The translations under genes and the position numbers were made by a program. This document shows, piece by piece, positions 45,913 to 58,207 of a stretch of DNA of 64,000 nt. Numbering within the stretch: the first letter of the stretch is position 1; the number at the start of each line of letters is the position of its first letter. Below the pieces are notes generated by a model. That model had not been told where the DNA came from and made no database searches. It was given only the letters and a program-made list of their open reading frames with translations. The stretch is from positions 310,001 to 374,000 of the forward strand of contig JAIXMG010000038.1 in assembly GCA_025201345.1 (NCBI GenBank). Direction: 5' to 3'. The DNA comes from Thamnidium elegans. Lineage: Eukaryota > Mucoromycota > Mucoromycetes > Mucorales > Mucoraceae.

Positions 45913-48655
45913 ATGAAACGAAAAAAATAAAGATGATTCTGGTGAGAGTTCGTCTAAGGAAAGAAGGTTTTAAGGAGTAAGTACCAAATTATACCTAGCG
46001 AGAGAGCATGTTCCTTACTTTTTTTTAGAGGTCGATCTTGACCAATCAGTTACACCTAATACTTCATAGGATTCTCTTCCTATCGCCTCTACTTCATTTT
46101 ATTCTCCTCCTATTGCTTCTACCTCATTATAGTATTGTCCTATTGTGTCTACATCGTCTTCTTCCAGCACTCTACCTCGTATTTCGAAGAAGAGACAGAT
46201 AAAGATGGATAAAAAAAGTGCCTTGAAGGATTTTAAAATGGAAAAAAAAAGTGATAAATAAAAGGAAGATGTGCCGGTCTTGTGGTTTAGATGCCCATGA
46301 AAGAATAACAAGCATTTTATGCTTAAACAAGAATCAAAAGGAGGCAACCAATAAATCTTATGAGAAAGAAGAAACCTTTGTGATAAAATGCTCTTTAAAA
46401 AATATATGTAAAGATAGAAAATTTATTAATGCAATCGCTTCGGTGACAACATATATGACGAAGGTGATGTACGTTGGTTCTTTATTCATAAATTATCTCT
46501 TTTTAAAACCCTTAAGCAATGGTGAAGACGTAGCCGTTATAGATCATGCATTCGTCTATTCAGTATTCACGCTTCTCATATGGAATGGTAAAAAAAACCC
46601 CTATGTACATACAAGATGCGTTTGATGAATTTTGTAATGAATGTGAAGTTGATCAAACCATATTATAGTCCCTCAAGAGTATTGGATATGCGTCTCTTTT
46701 GTCTATAGTTTGTAAATAATACGAAACACTTGTACGTAATCATATATGTGAAAATCATGAAAAGAGGACAACCCGCTTTTTTTTAGAAGCTTTGTCAAAC
46801 AAATATTCCCCGTTTTTTTTTGCGAAAAGAAAATCGCTTGCTCGTCATATTTATACCTTAAAACTGAAACAGGAGTCCATATGGCCGTTATCTGTAGAAA
46901 AAAAGTCACATTTGGAAGAGATCATACAAAAGTTAAATGCATTATGGTCAAGCTATAAAACCATGAATAACAAGCAAAAGGATTTGCACTCACAGCCACA
47001 TCAATTTTTTAAATGGATGTTCTATTTACAAAAAGAAGTAAGCAAAAAAGTTTACCTTATGGAAGAAACACCTCTTTCTGTCGCGAGCAAATCGCACGTA
47101 TACAGAAAGTTAAAAGAGTTATCACTTGCCATGACACTCAACATACGATCCTTCAAATCATTACAAGAGCAAGTTCTAGAAAGTATAAACGCAAAAATTC
47201 TACTTATACTTGGCAAAAAGTTAAAGCAACTTGAGCCGCATATATCTGTTCTTTCAAAATTTGTAGAAAGTGTACAATCTAGAATTCAAGATAAAACATT
47301 TACATCGGCCAAATACACCGATCGACGTAGTTACCGCTTTTTTACACTTTTGCCAATTTGCCAATATATACGTTTGCCATGAAATCCATACAGATTGATA
47401 CCCAAGCTTTCTGGAGATTAGTAAATCAATCTGGTATTGAAGGTTATAAGAAAGGTGCTAAAAATGAATCGGACCTGTATGACTTCTATTTCAAGCTTTT
47501 CGATTTTTCTAAAATTGGTTTCCGAAAACGAAAAAACTGTCAGAGGGTAGAAAAAAATTCAAGTATGATAATTCAGTTGTATTAATATGTAAGAGCATTT
47601 GACATAATTAGCTTATATACAGAAACGTTGTGTATACCGATGGATATTCGATTTCTTTTCTTTTTTCTCGAGTGGTAAAGAAGAAAAAGGTAGGTCCCAA
47701 AGAAAAACTACCTGCCGACTTTCAAGAAGATATTGAAAATGGTTGTAATATTTGGGGAGTAGACCCTGGTGTCAATACGATTATAACCTCTGTTGATACA
47801 CATGTAAGGCAAAGGGTGACAAGTTTGGAAGGATACTACCATTTGTGTGGCTTCAATGATGCAAGTTTTGTAAGAAGAAAGCATAAAAATCAACACATGG
47901 CTGAACATTTAAAAATAACTAGTCTAAGCTCACTGAAGACGTCAAATATTACGAATTTAGTCTCTCTTGGCAGGCTTTCACGAAATCTGTATGATGATAT
48001 AAGTTTTTACTATAATGAAAATTCTTGGTAAACGCAAATCATGATAATTTATTTTAAATGCTTACTAAACCAAACGAAATGCCGTAGGTCATCAAAATTG
48101 AAGTTCAAATGTTATATGCGTAAGCAAAAAGATGTACATGAAATTTGCAAGCGGTTAATACATGGCAGTGTCAAGTATAATAGTGCAGAGTCTACCGGTG
48201 TAAAGACATCTACTAATAATGAAAACACATACTCTCCTCCTGCTCCTAGTGATAACCTTGAAACGCCTGGGAAAACAATCATTGCTTTTGGAGATGGAGC
48301 ATTCAGCGGCAACCTCAGAGGACACAAAGCAGCACCGGTCCGTCTTATTAAAAAAGCTTTAAACAAGTATTGTGGAAATAATTTAGAGATTTGTATGGTA
48401 GATGAATATTTGACGAGTCAAATATGTAATGAATGCAAAAATAGAAATGTCGAGAACATCGTCACTCATAAATCAAAACGAAGAGTACACACTATATTGA
48501 AGCGTCAACAAACCACTTGCAATATCGTATGGAATCGTGATATCATGACTGCCTACAACATTTTAGACATTTTCTTATTTGCAGCAAAGAGCAACAATCA
48601 GCGTCTTGATGCTTTTAAACGTCAAAATACAACTAGTGAACAATCTTCCGTATGA
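45913..48655 (+). pseudogene. Fanzor-like (eukaryotic TnpB) RNA-guided nuclease, copy B
   Basis: A basic start at ATG 45913 (MKRKK) leads, past a likely intron (about 45978-46029), to a Ser-rich part with PIASTS repeats. Then come a zinc-knuckle-like CRSCGLDAHERITSILC (46269-46322), the N-terminal helical domain (VGSLFINYLFL), KYTDRRSYRFFTLLP, YTDGYSISFLF, RuvC-I WGVDPG (about 47754), RuvC-II VDEYLTSQICNEC (about 48399) and WNRDIMTAYNIL (about 48531). All three RuvC acidic positions are present. In the zinc ribbon the first Cys of the second pair is replaced (KRQQTTC). Disruptions: stops at TAG 46666-46668, TAA 46717-46719 and TAA 48029-48031, two TAGs in the Ser-rich part, and frame changes at the A8 run near 46590, near 47350 and at 47520-47630. 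Fanzors use an omega-RNA guide to cut DNA; this copy is probably dead. Confidence 0.82.
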
Positions 48656-48740
48656 CTGATATGACTCCTTCATACGTCCTTACAGTGTAAGTTAGATCAT
48701 TTTTTAAACAAATGCACTGACTGTTTATTTAAATTTTCAC

Positions 48741-48781
48741 AATTTTTTCATTAAATCCTCAAATTGATAGTGGAACTTCTG
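48741..48781 (-). repeat. right terminal repeat of Fanzor element B
   Basis: Inverse of the left repeat with mismatches, ending GGAACTTCTG before TA 48782-48783, 86 bp after the last Fanzor codon. In characterised TnpB/Fanzor loci the guide RNA often comes from this gene-end/element-end interval. Confidence 0.78.
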
Positions 48782-48783
48782 TA

Positions 48784-49222
48784 CGCATAATATCTCCGTA
48801 AAAAGATCTATCCGGTACCCAATTGATCTTAATTAAAACAGCATTAGAAAACTATAAGTAACATCGTTTTATTTTATTTTCAAATTATTAGCGCGAATTT
48901 ATAAAGAAAAAAACTTGTTCGTATGAAGAACAAAGCTATTTCTAAACATAAAATAAATAAGGATACTCTATTAACGTAGACGCTTTTTTATTGTTATTTA
49001 TTTTCGAGGATATAAAAAATACAACGATTTAGCAGTAAGTAACGCAGTATCAATATTAAAAAAAAAGATGTTCTTTTCTATTGGGGGCTATTACTTCCGA
49101 ATTAGTTAACCCAACACTGTTGAGAAGGAATTATTTAAACTTCGTTGGCAACAAAATAGGCAATATGCATCATATGTCGTTTTTATTATTATTATTTGTA
49201 TAGATAGTGCATATATATTTTT
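48784..49222. other. intergenic DNA, no gene seen
   Basis: AT-rich, between Fanzor element B and the 3' end of the aldehyde dehydrogenase gene. Nothing recognised. Confidence 0.45.
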
Positions 49223-51323
49223 TTAATTTAAGCTTTTCTTGAGTAAAACACCTAAAAGGATAATGATAAAGGCAGCCCATTTGATAGGTCTCTTAAATAC
49301 AATATAAGTGAATCTGACAGGATCCGTAAGAAGAACAGCACGTAATAAAGCGAGTTTGGTAGGAGAAGAAGGAGGATATCTAGCTTGAACGAGCCATTCC
49401 ATTCTTTGCTTTTTAGCTAAAACTGCACGTTCGTGAGAAAAGATTTGAAGCGATTTCTCGCCGTGGTAACCTCCCATGCCAGAAGATCCGACGCCACCGA
49501 ATGGCAAACCATGTTCTAGTTTAATTAATTGAAGTGAGTTTTTTTTTTTTTTTTTTTCTTAAATATATATAGATTTATAGAATAAAGTGAAAACTTACCG
49601 GCTTGATGTAACAAAGTGTCATTGATAGTAACTCCACCAGATTTGGTAAATGCCAACACTATATTGATAGAAAGATTTTTTTTTTTAAAAAAAATGATAT
49701 AACCACCCTTTTTTTTTCTGTGTTTACCTTGATTAATAACACTCTTTTTCTTTGAGAAAAGATATAATGCAAGACCAGGTTCACTAAAATAAAATTAGCT
49801 TTTCCAGTTCTGTAATGCGTCTTATAAAATAACTTACTGCTTTGCAATCAAACCCATAGGTTCCTCAATATCATTATAAGTAATAATAGGAAGAATAGGA
49901 CCAAAGATTTCTTCACCCATCAACTTGACATCATGGAAATCAACATTTGCGATAATAGTGGGAGCGATGTATCTATCTTCACGATTAGATTGACCTCCAA
50001 CAATAACCTCACCACTTTGACGATGATTGATCAAGGACATTAAACGATCAAAATGCTTTTGACTGACGATACGGCCATAATCTTTGGACTTTTGAGGATC
50101 AGATCCATACCACTTTTGAAGCGTCTTTAAAATAGCCTTTGAAAATTCATCAACACGACTCTTTGGCACAAATACGTAATCTACGGCAATACAAGTCTAT
50201 TCGAAATATGAGTAAGAAAAAAAATGATACTCTTTCTTTCTCTTTATTTTTTTATTACCTGTCCTGCATTAAAGAATTTACCGTAAGCAATACGATTAGC
50301 GACAATTTGCATGTCCGAATCATCAGTAACGATAGCGGGTCTGTAAAAAAAAAAAAAAAGATGCATGTCAGTTTACAAACAATAAATCTGCAGTTGCGTA
50401 TAATGTTACCACTTACGATTTTCCTCCCAACTCTAAAGTGACAGGAGTTAAATGTTGAGCAGCAGCAGCCATAACGGATTTGGCTACTACAGAATTTCCG
50501 GTATAAAAGATGTGATCGAATTTTTGTCTCAACAAGTGTTGAGTTTCCTCTACACCACCATTAACAACTCTGTACATGGAAGCATCAATATATTTTGGTA
50601 GAAGCTCCGAGATTAAAGCAGAGGTATGAACAGAAATTTCAGAAAGCTATATACATATTAGCTTTTTATATATATATGTAGTTAATATACACAACGTATT
50701 GTTACCTTTAAAACAACACAGTTACCAGCTGCAAGAGCACCTGCCAAGGGAACAAGCGAAAGTTGAAGAGGGAAGTTCCATGTAGCTTTAAAAAAAAAAA
50801 GATACGTAAGAAAAAGGTTTTTTTTTTTCTTTTGTAACTTACAGATAATTAAAACAACACCAAGTGCTTCACGACGAACAAAAGCTGTGTCGGTACGATT
50901 AACAGTCATACGCGTCTTTACTTTTTTATCCTTTGTCAAACTATCATAATGCTAATTAAAAATTTTTAGCACACAATAGGCTAAAAAAGGTTCCAATGCA
51001 TAAATCTTACTTTCAAAAAATAGACACATTCTTCCAAAACGGGACTAATCTCACTTGCTAAAGCATCTGCTCTTGATTTATTCAAATCTTTTGCCAATGC
51101 AACATAGAATTTCTCTTCATTGTCCTTAACAAGAGAGTAAAGACGTTCCAAAAAGAATTTTCTAGCATATGCATCTCTTGATTTACCTTTTTAAAAAGAG
51201 ACGTGTTAGGTATAAAAAGGAGAGTGACAATGAAAAAATAGAAGCCATACCTGTAACAAATGTTCCACGTAAACAAGTGACGTAATCCTCAATAGATTCT
51301 GAAGTGTTGTAGATAAGCGACAT
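49223..51323 (-). CDS. fatty aldehyde dehydrogenase, membrane-anchored (class 3 ALDH, Hfd1-like)
   Basis: Oxidises fatty aldehydes to fatty acids with NAD(P)+. Ten exons on the minus strand: 51323-51251, 51186-51011, 50951-50843, 50785-50706, 50646-50417, 50340-50259, 50196-49838, 49783-49728, 49658-49599 and 49515-49223; 505 residues. Landmarks: [25 protein letters not shown] (around residue 121-145), FYTGN, general base Glu in LELGGKS (about 218), catalytic Cys in FNAGQTC (252), EEIFGPILP, and [18 protein letters not shown]-terminal hydrophobic helix ([13 protein letters not shown]) ends in KKSLN, like the tail anchor of human ALDH3A2 and yeast Hfd1, placing the enzyme on ER, mitochondrial or lipid-droplet membranes. 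The small ninth exon (60 bp) and the eighth (56 bp) are flanked by clear GT-AG sites that keep frame. Confidence 0.92.
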
Positions 51324-51350
51324 TTTTGTTTGATAACTTTGAAGAAGAAG

Positions 51351-51382
<32 letters not shown>

Positions 51383-51890
51383 GATGGAAATAAATTTATA
51401 CTGGATTAAAAAAAATATATGGGGTTTCAACAGTGTGGACAAGATGTAGTCACGTGTAGAAAGTGGTGTGAAAAATAGGTAGTAATAGTTTATCGTCCAA
51501 ACTGAGAAGTTGTAGCTGTTATGTATGTACGTTACACGATTTTACGACATTTGTGTTTACTTTGAATATGTCAAGAAAAGTGGGGTTAAATACCAACTTA
51601 CCCTTTTTCTTCACGTGGATCCGTGTGTATCAACTTTAAAAAACATGCTCCCTTCTACTTTGGAGAGACTCGTCATTGTTAATGGGGGAAAGGGAAGACA
51701 TAATCTTTTTATTATTACATGTGAAGGGGGAAATCCAAGTTGTCAATAATCACAAAAAAAAAAAAAAAATTAAATTTAAAAAGAAAAAGATTTTTTTTTT
51801 AATGGCATAAACATATCGCAAAAAATATATATAATATATAATAATACATTGTTTTTTTTCTAATTAAAAAAAGCATAAAAAAAAGATAAA
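51324..51890. other. intergenic region
   Basis: Promoter side of the aldehyde dehydrogenase and 3' side of the Ndt80-type gene. Contains an A25 tract just upstream of the ALDH start (51350-51375). No gene supported. Confidence 0.45.
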
Positions 51891-54154
51891 TTATTTGACA
51901 ATGGTAGTCTTTGTAGAAGGGGGAGTGTCTTGTTGTCGTTGTTGAGGTTGTTGTTGTTGAGGTTGTTGTCTTTCATTATATTCGTGTCTTCTATCTGATT
52001 CGTAAGAATACGTGTTTGACATTTTGGGTCTAGGTTGCCAATCGTAATTATAACCAGAATAATGTTGTTGTTGTTGTTGTTGACCGTCAGGTCCCGAACT
52101 AACTGCAGGAGGAGGAGGAGGAGGAGGAGGAGGTAAGCTAAAAAAGAAAAGTATGAGTAAAAAAAAAAAAAAAAGAGTACAAAATTATTATATAATCATG
52201 CTACCTATGATTGGGTGGGTGTGAATGATGACCATAAGAATGACCTCCGTACTGTTGCTGTTGGTGATGATGCTGTTGAGCATAATAAGAATGCTCTTGA
52301 TGGTGATTAGGTGGAGGATGATTCAAATAAGGTGAACCATGTTGAGAGTTATCAACACTAGAGCTACTGTTATTAGAAGCGATTCTCATTCTACTCCAAT
52401 GTTCTTGTTCGTGCTCTTGTTGTTGCTGTTGTTGTTGTTGTTGCTGATGTTGTTCATTAGGATTGCTGCTGTTTCTTTGCCAATAATAAGGAGAGGAACT
52501 ATGAGGAGGATGAGGGTGTCCATTTTCTTCCTTTATAGCGTGTTCATATTCTTGTTGTTGTTGTTGTTGTTGCTGCTGGCTATTATTGTTATTATTAGGG
52601 TATGTTTGAGCTTCATTTGAATTAGATGAATTTGTACGGTCATGCACTGCAGGAACATATTGTTGTTGTTGTTGTTGCTGTTGTTGTTGAGACATTATAG
52701 GTACATTAGTATTGTTACTAGGGTATGTGTGTCCTGGGCCTTGTTGCTGTTGTTGTTGATGATGAGGCATATGTCCATAATTAGTATAAGCAACACCATG
52801 ATATTCGTATGGCATATATTCAGTAGGTTGGAATAAATTAGGGCTTGCGCCAGCATAAGCAGTAGGACGACCATAAGGAGTAACAGGTTGGGGTTGAGGT
52901 TGAGGTAATTGTTGTTGAGGAGGATGATGTTGTACAAGATTGTTTGTTCTATGTTGTCTAGGTTGAATGCTATGTGTTACACCAGAATCAGTTTCGGCAT
53001 AATGACCAGGACTTCTACCGCGTACAACAAGAGCAGAAGATTTAGTAGTGGCAATTGTGACAGTATTGCCGTTACGAAGTTTAGCTAATAATTCAACAAT
53101 AATGACATAGTATTGTTGAGCAGCTCTTCTTTTACCATTATTAGCGGTAGCAGTTTTAAATTGAAGACGTTCAAAGGTAACGATAGATTGACTAGAACCG
53201 ACAGCACTAAAACCAATATTTCCTCCAGGTCTAATAGGTTTGGGTGTAGGAGTAGTTTGAGGACCCTTATCACGCTTAGGTGTATGTTGAATTAATTGAA
53301 TTGATTTTTCACAATCAGATAATCTTGCACTGACACCCAACATAAAGCAGTGAATATCTTCTAGCTGACCATTATGATCCTTGACTAAACATGGAAACTC
53401 TTGTCCCTCATATAAAATCCCAACTCCTTCTAATGAAAAAGACCCACTTACTTGAAAATAATTACGACGATAACAAGTCCAATCTTCCTCGGCTAAAAAG
53501 AAACCACGATCTACTTTGGTATGAAGACGTACATCAATACTAGAGAGTATAGAGAAAACGGTAAGACAGATGATAATCACATGCTTATATATATATATAT
53601 AACTTACATTGAATGCCTATCCATAGAAATCACGTTATGGTTATACTCTGTAGGACCAAAAGAAGGGCACGTTTCATTAATATTGGGTACGATAGAATCT
53701 TTACGATGAGCGGTAGTTCTAATTGTATTTGTATGAGGGGAATAAGTAACTGTATTATCAGTAGGTGTTCCTGGTGTAACTAGAGCATATTTTTGAGTTT
53801 CCAGGGGCAATGGTACTGAATTATGATCTAAATGAGGACTATTATTATTACTATTAGTAGTAGCAGAGGATGGTTTTGGTGTAGTTGGCTGAGAAGACAT
53901 ATTTATTCTACAAAATAAAAAATAAAAAGTGGTCAGTGAAACAATATTTTATTTTCGAATGTTAAATTAAAATTTAATACGTTACCTATGCGGAGATTGT
54001 TGTTGTTGTTGTTGTTGTTGTGGCATCATTGCTTGGTGCTGTTGAAACGTAGGAGAAGAAGAGTTAACAGATTCGGTAGAGTTTGTATTAGTAAAACTGT
54101 CGAGATATATATATATAGCGATAATTAGTTATGATGATATAGACGTATGTATAA

Positions 54155-54186
<32 letters not shown>

Positions 54187-54352
54187 AAGGAACAGGGTTA
54201 TTTGATGTCAAAATAAAAAAAAACAAGTAAGGTCCCCCCCCCCGTAACAAAGATAAACAAGTAGGAAATACATACACTGGCCTTGTTAAACGAGCACTTT
54301 CTTGTTCATATTGTTCGTTAAAATTCTGATGTTGATCTGATTCAATCGACAT
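51891..54352 (-). CDS. Ndt80/PhoG-type transcription factor (VIB-1/XprG-like)
   Basis: Five exons on the minus strand: 54352-54276, 54096-53986, 53907-53608, 53539-52205 and 52137-51891, giving 689 residues. The Ndt80/PhoG DNA-binding domain (p53-like Ig fold) spans roughly residues 140-340, with GPTEYNHNVISMDRHSI, VRLHTKVDRGFFLAEEDWTCYRRNYFQVS, IQLIQHTPKRDKGPQ and a C-terminal strand YYVIIVELLAK...VRGRSPGHYAE. The rest is Gln/His/Asn-rich with several CAA/CAG repeats, plus a poly-Pro run encoded by CCT repeats in the last exon. Fungal members (Neurospora VIB-1, Aspergillus XprG) control protease secretion, heterokaryon incompatibility and starvation responses; yeast Ndt80 controls meiosis. 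Which role applies here is not known. The first three exons splice in frame upstream of a second possible ATG at 53900. Confidence 0.9.
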
Positions 54353-54916
54353 TTTTTACGTTCTCTTTTTAAAAAAAAAGATAAAAAAAAAAGAAAAAAG
54401 GAAAGAAATAAATAATAATAAAAAAATTAAACCAATACATGTAGTTTATGAAATGAATCGGAGCTCTCATTTATTTTATAAAAAAAAAAAAAGGTTGGAT
54501 AATGACCAATTATTGCGTTTATGATCATGAACTTCTTTTTCGTAAAGACATCCCCCCTGATTAAGTTCTTGTGCACCAGGTAACACATTATGGATTGAAG
54601 ATCCCTTTTTTTTCACTGGTTATTTTTTCTTTTTTCTTTATCCTCTTTTACTTATTCGTAATATATTACTACTACTTTTTATTATTCTTATTTATCCCTA
54701 TCTACTTATTCTTTTCTATTTGACATTCAATCGCACACCCCTGCCGTAGTAACGCTCCATTTAAATTTGTCCAATAAAAATGAATCTCTCTTATTGATCA
54801 TCTCGTAATGAAAAAAAAATATTGTAAGGTTGGGATAACCACTTTTCGGTGCTCCGAAATAAATAAATAAATAAAAGTCAGTACCTCCATTTTCTTTTGA
54901 TATACAATCGATAAAT

Positions 54917-54976
<60 letters not shown>

Positions 54977-55170
54977 TCTTTTATTTATTGCACAACGCTA
55001 ACTAACGTTTTTTCATTTTAAAAATATGAGTTCCGAGCTTTTTTAATGTGATTTTGACACTACCAAAAAAGCAAGTGACTAGCTTTTTTTTTTTCTTGTT
55101 TTCTTTTGTGACGCACGCTTCAAACGGCTTTTCTTTTTTTTTTTTTTGAATATAATTCTATAAAGATACT
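54353..55170. other. divergent promoter region
   Basis: Separates the Ndt80-type gene (-) and BCAS2 gene (+). Contains an A55 run at 54920-54974, the longest homopolymer in the window, and pyrimidine-rich stretches. No gene seen. Confidence 0.5.
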
Positions 55171-56030
55171 ATGGCCACTCACGCTATTGAAGGAGCATCT
55201 AGACCTGATGTTGATATTGACGCACTTCCATGTAAACGCATACAAAAAATGCAATACCCTGTTAACAATATTAATATTTTTTTTCCCTAAAAAAAAAAAT
55301 AGATGTTGATCGTGAACTTGATGAAGACAGTAAGCAACAAATACATACATACACACAAAAAAAAAAAAAAAAAAAAAAAACTGATATTTATTTATTGTTG
55401 TAGACATGAAGGTTACAGTTGAAAGATTGATTGAACAGGAAATGCGTCGTATGAAAAGAACGGAACGTTCTCAATTACCATTAACAATTGATTTATTCGA
55501 ACAAGACCCACTTTTAAAGCAAGAATTAGACCGCATTCAGCAAAAACAAGGGTTAGATGCTTTAGACACTGAACGATACGAGTTAAAAGGACCTGCGGAT
55601 GAAAATGATATTGAAGGTTGGAAAGCAGCAGTAAACAATACGAAATCGCAACTTGAATCACAAGCCGGCAGGTAAAAACAACAATAGCAAAAGTGATTTA
55701 TGAGCAAGTCTAAAGCAATTTTTTTTTAGTATGTTTAATTTAGAGTTGCTTCAAAAGTACGGTGCTAATGCTTGGAGAGTACACAACTATCAACTAGAAA
55801 CCAACCTTGTCAACATTAAAAAGAACACAGAGTACCTTCGTAATCAAATTCTTGAGATTAACCGAGAGCGTAAAAACGATCAAACGCAAGCTGCTGCTGC
55901 ACTTGCATCGCTTGAAAACAAATGGTCCGATTTAATCACCCAAAACTTACAAGTAGATATTGCATGTGCTGCTCTTGAGAGCGAAGTAGATGAACTAAGA
56001 AGATACAAGCAATCCATTCAAAATCAATAA
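55171..56030 (+). CDS. BCAS2: pre-mRNA splicing factor BCAS2/SPF27 (Cwf7) of the Prp19 complex
   Basis: Core member of the Prp19/NTC complex that activates the spliceosome. Exons are 55171-55231, 55303-55329, 55404-55671 and 55730-56030; 218 residues, close to the human protein (225). Family features: an acidic start ending DVDIDALPY, then EQEMRRMKR, the segment DALDTERYELKGP matching the human LLSMKRYELPAP region, W-x-A-x-NN-x2-SQLE, and LELLQKYGANAWRVHNYQLE leading into a long coiled coil with NRERK. Exon 2 is only 27 bp but its GT-AG borders and frame are clear. Acts in the nucleus. Confidence 0.92.
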
Positions 56031-56173
56031 AGTATAAAAAAAAAAAAAAAAAAGGAAAACAGGAAAGAGAGGGAATTTGTAAATATGTTTATAAATTAGT
56101 AGTACAAGTATTATTATTAGAAAGGAGGGGGTGTTATTATAAGTACAATGTGTATATAAAGAGGAAGAGAGAT

Positions 56174-57898
56174 TTAATATTTAATATCAGTTGTTGAAGA
56201 AGTTTCTTGAATATCATATTCTACTTCTGTTGCTGGATCTTGTCTATCATGATTAATACGCTTTAAATCAGACGTAAGGAAAAATGTGGGGATAGCACCT
56301 ACACAAGCTAATACGATTGCGTAAATTAAAGCGTGTTTCATGTTGTGTGGTGGTGATGCATCGGGACCTGCACGTAATGCATCCATAATCAATGTAGAGC
56401 AAAACGACACTACTTGTGATCCACCCCACAAAACAGAAGCACTGACGGATTCCGAAACTGGGAATGTACACTCGGCTGCTAATTCTAATGACACTGGTAA
56501 TACCAAGAATACAAAGAAACCGTTCAAGAAGCAAGAGACCATAACAAAAGCATACGAGTTTGCCAAGTCTAAGAAATAATAAGTACACATAATATATATG
56601 CGCAATATACATTACCTTGGACGTAGAGAATGACGGTAGTGATAACTACCATAGGAGTAGCTACTTTTAAGACAAGTGCATGTTTACCAGTATAATCCGT
56701 GATACGACCTGCAATAATCGCGCCTACGACACCACTAATGATACGAACAAAACTAGCGTATCCTACTTGTACACTGGTGTACCCTTGTGGTATAAAGATA
56801 TAACTGGTGATGGTCACAATCGATGCAAACATGGCAAAGTTACAACTAAAGATAACGATCAATAGCAAATAGTTTTTAATCTTTAACATAGATTTCAAAC
56901 TTTGAAGGAAAGTAGTACGAACTACTTTGGAACTTTCGGTTGGGGCAATCTTGGGTCCTGCTGGTAAAAATAAAAACGGAATTCCAAACACAGTCGAAAT
57001 CACCGATGTCACCCAAAGCTAAAAAAAAAGAGGTTGATTTCACATGAATATGCTTGTTTTTTCTTTTGTATATATAATAAATCTTACGGCGGTAGGAACA
57101 TCATCTACGGTTGGAACTAATTTTGGCATAGATAAAGTAGCAATAATCATACCAAGTGGTAAAGCTTTAAATTTTTGAGATTAAAAATTTATTTATTTTT
57201 GGCTGTAGATTTACAGGAATATTACCTTGAAGTGTATTTGCAGTGACACGATGATGAGTAGCAAACCATACGGCGGCAAACTATAATAGGAAATAAGTAT
57301 ACATGACAGGTATACAAAAACAAAATACTTACGTGAGTACCAATATTCATAATAAATGGTTCAGCAATTGAAGCAATACACTATTTATTGGGGGGTTTTT
57401 TTTTAGTAACTATACAAAACTCTCCTCTCCGCCCCCCCCCCAAAAAAAAGGACTTACTTGACCAAACATGATGATGGCATATCTTTGATGAATAGGGGCA
57501 AAAGTAGCGAAATATCTAATCCAAGATCCAACGATATTTGTAGCAGCTGCCAACAAAAACTAAAACAGGTCGTTTTAATATATTGTCTCGAAAACGAAAA
57601 TAAAATAAAAACTTACACAGGTTTTCATTCCGTATTTCTCAAAGATCCAACCAGTACTAGTACTAATACCCATATAAATCAAAGTAGCACAATTGGCTAA
57701 CCAAGTAATATCAGATATCCTTACATCCATGTACTGACTAGCGATGGTTGCAATAGGACTGAATGTCAACCAACGCAAATTAATTGACATGTTTAACAAA
57801 ATCACACAAATTAACTCTATCCATGCTAATGATGAAGTTTGATTACTGACTAGCTTAGTTGACTCTAATTTTTCCACAGTATCTGATTTATCAGTCAT
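56174..57898 (-). CDS. MFS transporter of the SLC49 (FLVCR) family
   Basis: Twelve-helix membrane transporter. Seven exons on the minus strand: 57898-57617, 57559-57458, 57380-57333, 57280-57226, 57164-57088, 57018-56616 and 56568-56174; 453 residues. Diagnostic first-half motifs are RWLTFSPIATIASQYMDV, ITWLANCATLIYMGIS, NIVGSWIRY, GQCIASIAEPFIMNIGTHFAAVWF and HHRVTANTLQ, the pattern of FLVCR/DIRC2 proteins, whose substrates include heme, choline or other small organic molecules. The second half keeps alternating hydrophobic helices; both termini are hydrophilic. Exons 3 (48 bp) and 4 (55 bp) are short but frame-preserving. The natural substrate cannot be told from sequence. Confidence 0.87.
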
Positions 57899-58114
57899 AA
57901 TTTTTAGGTTAAAAAAGAAAAAAGAAAGAAACAAGCAGACTGCAGAAAAAGAAGAACTTTTAATTACTTTTTTTTTTTTTTTTTTTGGTTTTCCGATTAC
58001 ATCTTGATTTTCCCTTTTGGTGAATCTTAAATTTTATCTGTTTTTTTTTTATTGATCCAAAGACACATAATAATTTATAAGCTATCTTGTTACTTTTAAT
58101 ACCTTTGTTTTATA

Positions 58115-58165
<51 letters not shown>

Positions 58166-58207
58166 TGTTTTTTATTTATATAGTTAAAAAGCTCTTTTAT
58201 ATATATT
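57899..58207. other. intergenic region
   Basis: About 310 bp upstream of the transporter and downstream of the homeodomain gene. Contains T18 near 57968-57985 and A36 at 58118-58153. Nothing else seen. Confidence 0.5.

Larger units (their letters stand above)
45424..48781 (+). mobile_element. Fanzor element B with imperfect TIRs and TA flanks
   Basis: Left end 45424-45464 and right end 48741-48781 are inverted copies with mismatches. Read inward they start CAGTCGTTCCACT and CAGAAGTTCCACT and continue through AATTTGAGGATTTA and TGAAA. TA lies outside both (45422-45423 and 48782-48783). The 3358-bp element carries one Fanzor-like gene on the plus strand and no transposase, so any movement would need a transposase in trans. 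The gene is broken. Confidence 0.82.

Noticed and set aside
46061..46250. Ser-rich repeats as an independent small gene
   Set aside because: The frame continues the Fanzor B N-terminal region after a likely intron and contains two in-frame TAG codons. Better explained as part of that pseudogene.
51525..51749. 74-codon plus-strand ORF upstream of ALDH
   Set aside because: Lies in the promoter region of the ALDH gene and has no motif.
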